Shown here: positions 61,713 through 64,000 of the stretch, one piece after another | Layout: each line of letters opens with the position of its first letter | Position numbering within the stretch: position 1 is the stretch's first letter | Source of the DNA: Burkholderia contaminans | Lineage (GTDB): Bacteria > Pseudomonadota > Gammaproteobacteria > Burkholderiales > Burkholderiaceae | Direction: 5' to 3' | DNA length: 64,000 nt | Assembly (NCBI RefSeq): GCF_029633825.1 | Contig: NZ_CP090642.1 | Span: 1,240,001-1,304,000, forward strand | Notes under the pieces: generated by a model | What the model was told of the DNA's origin: nothing | The model's input: the letters and a program-made list of their open reading frames with translations, nothing else | Database searches by the model: none | Program-made: the position numbers and the translations under genes

Positions 61713-62525
61713 TCAGAGAAAAATGCCGCGCGTGAGCCCGCCGTCGCAGCCGATCGATTCGCCGGTGATCGAGCCGGACTTCGGCGACGCGAGAAACGCG
61801 ACGATCCACCCCATTTCTTCCGGCTGCAGCACGCGGCGGATCGGTGTGACCTTCACGTAGTTGGCCTCGACTTCCGCGGCGGTGAGCCCCTGCTTTTGCG
61901 CTTCCTTCTCGTAGAGCTCGTGGATGTGCGGCGTTTCGACGACGCCCGGATGAATCGTGTTGACCGTGATGCCGAACGGGCCGAGCTGGTCGGACAGCGT
62001 CTTGGTCAGGTGCACGATCGCCACGTTGCGCATGCCGGACAGCTGCTTGCTGCCGCGGCCCGTCAGGCCGCCGATGTTGACGATCCGGCCGAAGCCGTTG
62101 GCCCGCATGTACGGTGCGGCCGCCTTCGCGCAACGCAGGTAGCCGACCACCTTGATGTCGATGTCCTGCAGCAGTCCCTGCGGATCCGCGTGTTCGAGTT
62201 CGGCGCGCACGAGCCCGCCCGGATGCGCGGCGCCGTTCAGCAGGATGTCGAGCCGGCCGAAGCGCTCGACGCCCGCGGCCATCGCCGCTTCGATCGATGC
62301 CATGTCGGTCGTATCCACCGTGACGGGCAGGATCGTGCCGGCTGCGTCGCCGAGCGGCGCGAGCGCCGTGCGAATCTCGGCGGCCGCCGCTTCCAGATGT
62401 TCGATGCGCCGCGCGGCGATCGCGACGTTGACGCCTTCGCGCGCCAGTTCGAGCGCGACCGCCTTGCCGATGCCCATGCTGCCGCCGGTGATGAACGCGG
62501 CTTTTCCGTGCAGTTGCAGATCCAT
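61713..62525 (-). CDS. Short-chain dehydrogenase-like protein lacking the usual catalytic residues
   Basis: The 270-residue protein has the SDR cofactor motif TGGSMGIGKAVALELAREG and a Rossmann core, but the substrate side departs from the family: NNAG is NGAA (ILLNGAAHPGG), the catalytic Ser region reads RIVNIGGLTG, and the expected Tyr-x-x-x-Lys is replaced, in an alignment on the following helix (AIVHLTKTLSDQLGP), by Ser-Gly-Met-Arg-Asn. NAD(P) may still bind but classical SDR catalysis looks impossible. Start at ATG 62525. It is 49 bp after the TPP-enzyme gene and 15 bp before the propeller gene. Confidence 0.87.
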   Translation of the reverse strand: MDLQLHGKAAFITGGSMGIGKAVALELAREGVNVAIAARRIEHLEAAAAEIRTALAPLGDAAGTILPVTVDTTDMASIEAAMAAGVERFGRLDILLNGAAHPGGLVRAELEHADPQGLLQDIDIKVVGYLRCAKAAAPYMRANGFGRIVNIGGLTGRGSKQLSGMRNVAIVHLTKTLSDQLGPFGITVNTIHPGVVETPHIHELYEKEAQKQGLTAAEVEANYVKVTPIRRVLQPEEMGWIVAFLASPKSGSITGESIGCDGGLTRGIFL

Positions 62526-62574
62526 GTCGATGAAAGGTGAGAGTCGGGATTGAAGAAAGGAGCCGGTGGCGCGA

Positions 62575-64000
62575 TCAGGACAACTGCATTTCGATGAGCG
62601 TCGGCCCGTCGGTATGCGCGAGTGCGTCGTCGAGCGCTTGCGCCAGCACATGCACGTCGCTCACGCGCTGGGCCGGCACGCCGTAGCCGCGCGACAACGC
62701 GAGCCAGTCGATCGGCGGATCGTCCAGTTGCGTCAGGCGGCTCGCGTGCGGCGTGTCGGCCGGCAGGCCGCTGCGCGCGAGTTCGGTCTGCAGGATCCCG
62801 TAGCGCCGGTTCGATGCGATCAGCATCACGATCGGCAAACGCTCGCGCGCCATCGTCCAAAGCGACTGGATCGTGTACTGCGCGCTGCCGTCGGACTGCA
62901 GCGCGAACACGCGGCGCTCCGGGCACGCGACGGCGGCGCCGAGCGCCACCGGCAGGCCCTGGCCGATGGCACCGCCCGTGTTCGTCAAAATGGTGTGACG
63001 ACGCGCGCGCGCCGATGCGGTCACGAACGGGTAGCCGCAGGTGCCGCCTTCGATCGACACGATCGCATCGTCGGGCAGCGCATTCGCGAGCACGCGGCCG
63101 ACGGCCTGCGGCGTGAGCGGGCCGTCCTCCACGCGCCAGCGCTCGACGTGCACACCCACGTCGTTCCCCGCCGCGCCAATGCGATCGGCCAGCGCCTCCA
63201 GCGCGTCGTCCGCCGCGTCGCCGGGCGTTGCGAGCGTCACGATGTCCTCGGGCCGCGCGAGTTCGCCCGGAATGCCCTCGTAGCCGAAGTAGGTAACGGG
63301 CGCGAGCGCGCCGGCCAGCACCACGCGCCGGCCGGCCAGCGCCGCGAGCGCCGGCTCGGGGAAGTAAGGCAGGCGGTCGATGTCCGGCAGGCCGCCGCCG
63401 CGCTCCGCCCGTGCCGGAAAAGTCTCGCTGAAGCAGGTCGCGCCGGTGGCCGCCGCGATGCGCGCCGCCGCCCGCTGCCCGCGCGCCGACAGCGCGCGGG
63501 CGCCCATCAGCAGGACGGCGCGATGACCGCTGAGCAGCAGATCGGCGACCTGTTCGACCCGAGCGGCATCGAACGACACCGCGGCCGGGCGCACGACGGC
63601 GGGCCACGCCGCGCCGCGCACGCTGGCCGACTGAAGATCGACCGGCAGCACGAGGGTCGCGACGCCGCGTTGCGCGCCCATCGCGGCCGAAATCGCGTCG
63701 GCCGTATCGGTCGCGAGATCGGTGTCGCGCGCCACGCTGCGATACCACACCGACACCGGACGGGCGAGCGATTCGATGTCCGACGTCAGCGGGGCGTCGT
63801 ACTTCAGATGCTCGCGCGTGTGATCGCCGACGATGTTCAGGATCGGCGTGCGGGCGCGGCGCGCGTTGTGCAGGTTGGCAATGCCGTTCGCGTGGCCGGG
63901 CCCGAGGTGCAGCAGCGTCATCGCGGGCTTGCCGGTCATGCGGCCATAGCCGTCGGCCGCGCCCGTGCACACGCCCTCGAACAGCCCGAGGATCGACCGC
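62575..64000 (-). CDS. Thiamine diphosphate-dependent enzyme (acetolactate synthase/benzoylformate decarboxylase-like), N-terminal end outside window
   Basis: The frame is open to the right edge, so the true start is not in the window; the first internal start at 63972 is not the gene start. The visible 475 residues hold a ThDP-pyrimidine domain (GAADGYGRMTGKPAMTLLHL, GPGHANGIANLHNARRARTP), a middle domain and the PP domain with TNTGGAIGQGLPVALGAAVA, the metal-binding QSDGSAQYTIQSLWTMARER and NRRYGIL. GDGS is replaced by QSDGS, and the N-terminal catalytic glutamate cannot be seen. It may decarboxylate or carboligate a 2-keto acid. It is upstream of the SDR-like gene by 49 bp. Confidence 0.88.
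   Translation of the reverse strand, partial: RSILGLFEGVCTGAADGYGRMTGKPAMTLLHLGPGHANGIANLHNARRARTPILNIVGDHTREHLKYDAPLTSDIESLARPVSVWYRSVARDTDLATDTADAISAAMGAQRGVATLVLPVDLQSASVRGAAWPAVVRPAAVSFDAARVEQVADLLLSGHRAVLLMGARALSARGQRAAARIAAATGATCFSETFPARAERGGGLPDIDRLPYFPEPALAALAGRRVVLAGALAPVTYFGYEGIPGELARPEDIVTLATPGDAADDALEALADRIGAAGNDVGVHVERWRVEDGPLTPQAVGRVLANALPDDAIVSIEGGTCGYPFVTASARARRHTILTNTGGAIGQGLPVALGAAVACPERRVFALQSDGSAQYTIQSLWTMARERLPIVMLIASNRRYGILQTELARSGLPADTPHASRLTQLDDPPIDWLALSRGYGVPAQRVSDVHVLAQALDDALAHTDGPTLIEMQLS

Noticed and set aside
58618..62133. Minus-strand frame of about 1170 codons through the catabolic operon
   Set aside because: It is a shifted frame of five recognised genes on the same strand, Arg-rich throughout, with no domain.
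1..64000. tRNA, rRNA, insertion sequence, integrase, prophage or replication origin
   Set aside because: No cloverleaf, transposase, integrase, DnaA-box cluster or parA/parB/repA gene was recognised by eye; a tRNA scan and IS search would be needed to be sure.

Overview
The window is a GC-rich (about two thirds G+C) stretch of a Betaproteobacterial replicon. Gene style (OmpC-type porins with MKK/MKG signal peptides, many LysR, GntR, LacI, AraC, IclR, TetR and Lrp regulators beside small catabolic operons, ACS-, MHS- and DHA2-type MFS carriers) points to Burkholderia, most likely the B. cepacia complex. This is inferred from protein character only; no rRNA, tRNA, origin, phage, insertion sequence or CRISPR array was seen. 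Most of it reads as a metabolic accessory region built of regulator-plus-catabolic-operon cassettes.

Layout. 1-2552: end of a class III aminotransferase, an Lrp/AsnC regulator and a succinate-semialdehyde-type dehydrogenase. 2613-4813: TetR regulator and 14-helix MFS exporter, each preceded by the same palindrome. 4904-7249: a LuxR-type protein with two degenerate HD-GYP domains and a DUF308-like membrane protein. 7498-8785: a lower-GC island with an Imm22-like immunity gene followed by a chain of overlapping small genes, two of them broken. 9003-11727: a DUF4238-like protein, a LysR regulator, a fragment and a small Ser/Ala-rich protein. 11904-13545: a TadE/TadG pair without the rest of a tad locus. 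14039-15909: GntR regulator and divergent aminotransferase.

16111-22069: an aldonate-catabolism regulon (ACS carrier, LacI/GntR-type repressor, IlvD/Edd dehydratase, FAH-fold enzyme) with three ATGTTACCGGTAACAT-like operators; an octamer tandem array sits on the carrier's stop codon. 22243-26705: LysR, DctA-like symporter, ModA-like binding protein and MHS carrier. 27066-30313: diguanylate cyclase and chemoreceptor. 30495-32456: a lipoprotein that joins a class A acid phosphatase to an autotransporter-type beta-strand repeat.

32519-43030: a divergently regulated (GntR) operon that encodes, on paper, a whole non-phosphorylative route for an L-sugar such as L-galactose: ribose-type ABC importer, aldose 1-dehydrogenase, lactonase, 5-dehydrogenase, tagaturonate/fructuronate-type reductase and altronate-type dehydratase, giving 2-keto-3-deoxygluconate. 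43055-44383: another ACS carrier. 44963-50777: AraC regulator, APC permease, aldehyde dehydrogenase and omega-aminotransferase, an amine or omega-amino-acid operon; the permease and the dehydrogenase share a conserved 19-bp upstream motif. 50929-53955: cytochrome b561 and two convergent porins.

54269-64000: an IclR regulator and a nine-gene minus-strand operon (TPP enzyme, aberrant SDR, Asp-box propeller, VOC protein, AA_synth/DUF1185 protein, alpha/beta hydrolase, MhpA-like FAD hydroxylase, NIPSNAP protein, aldehyde dehydrogenase) running off the right edge. Each family suggests aromatic or related catabolism, but I do not recognise the combination as a described pathway; it is the best candidate here for an undescribed system.
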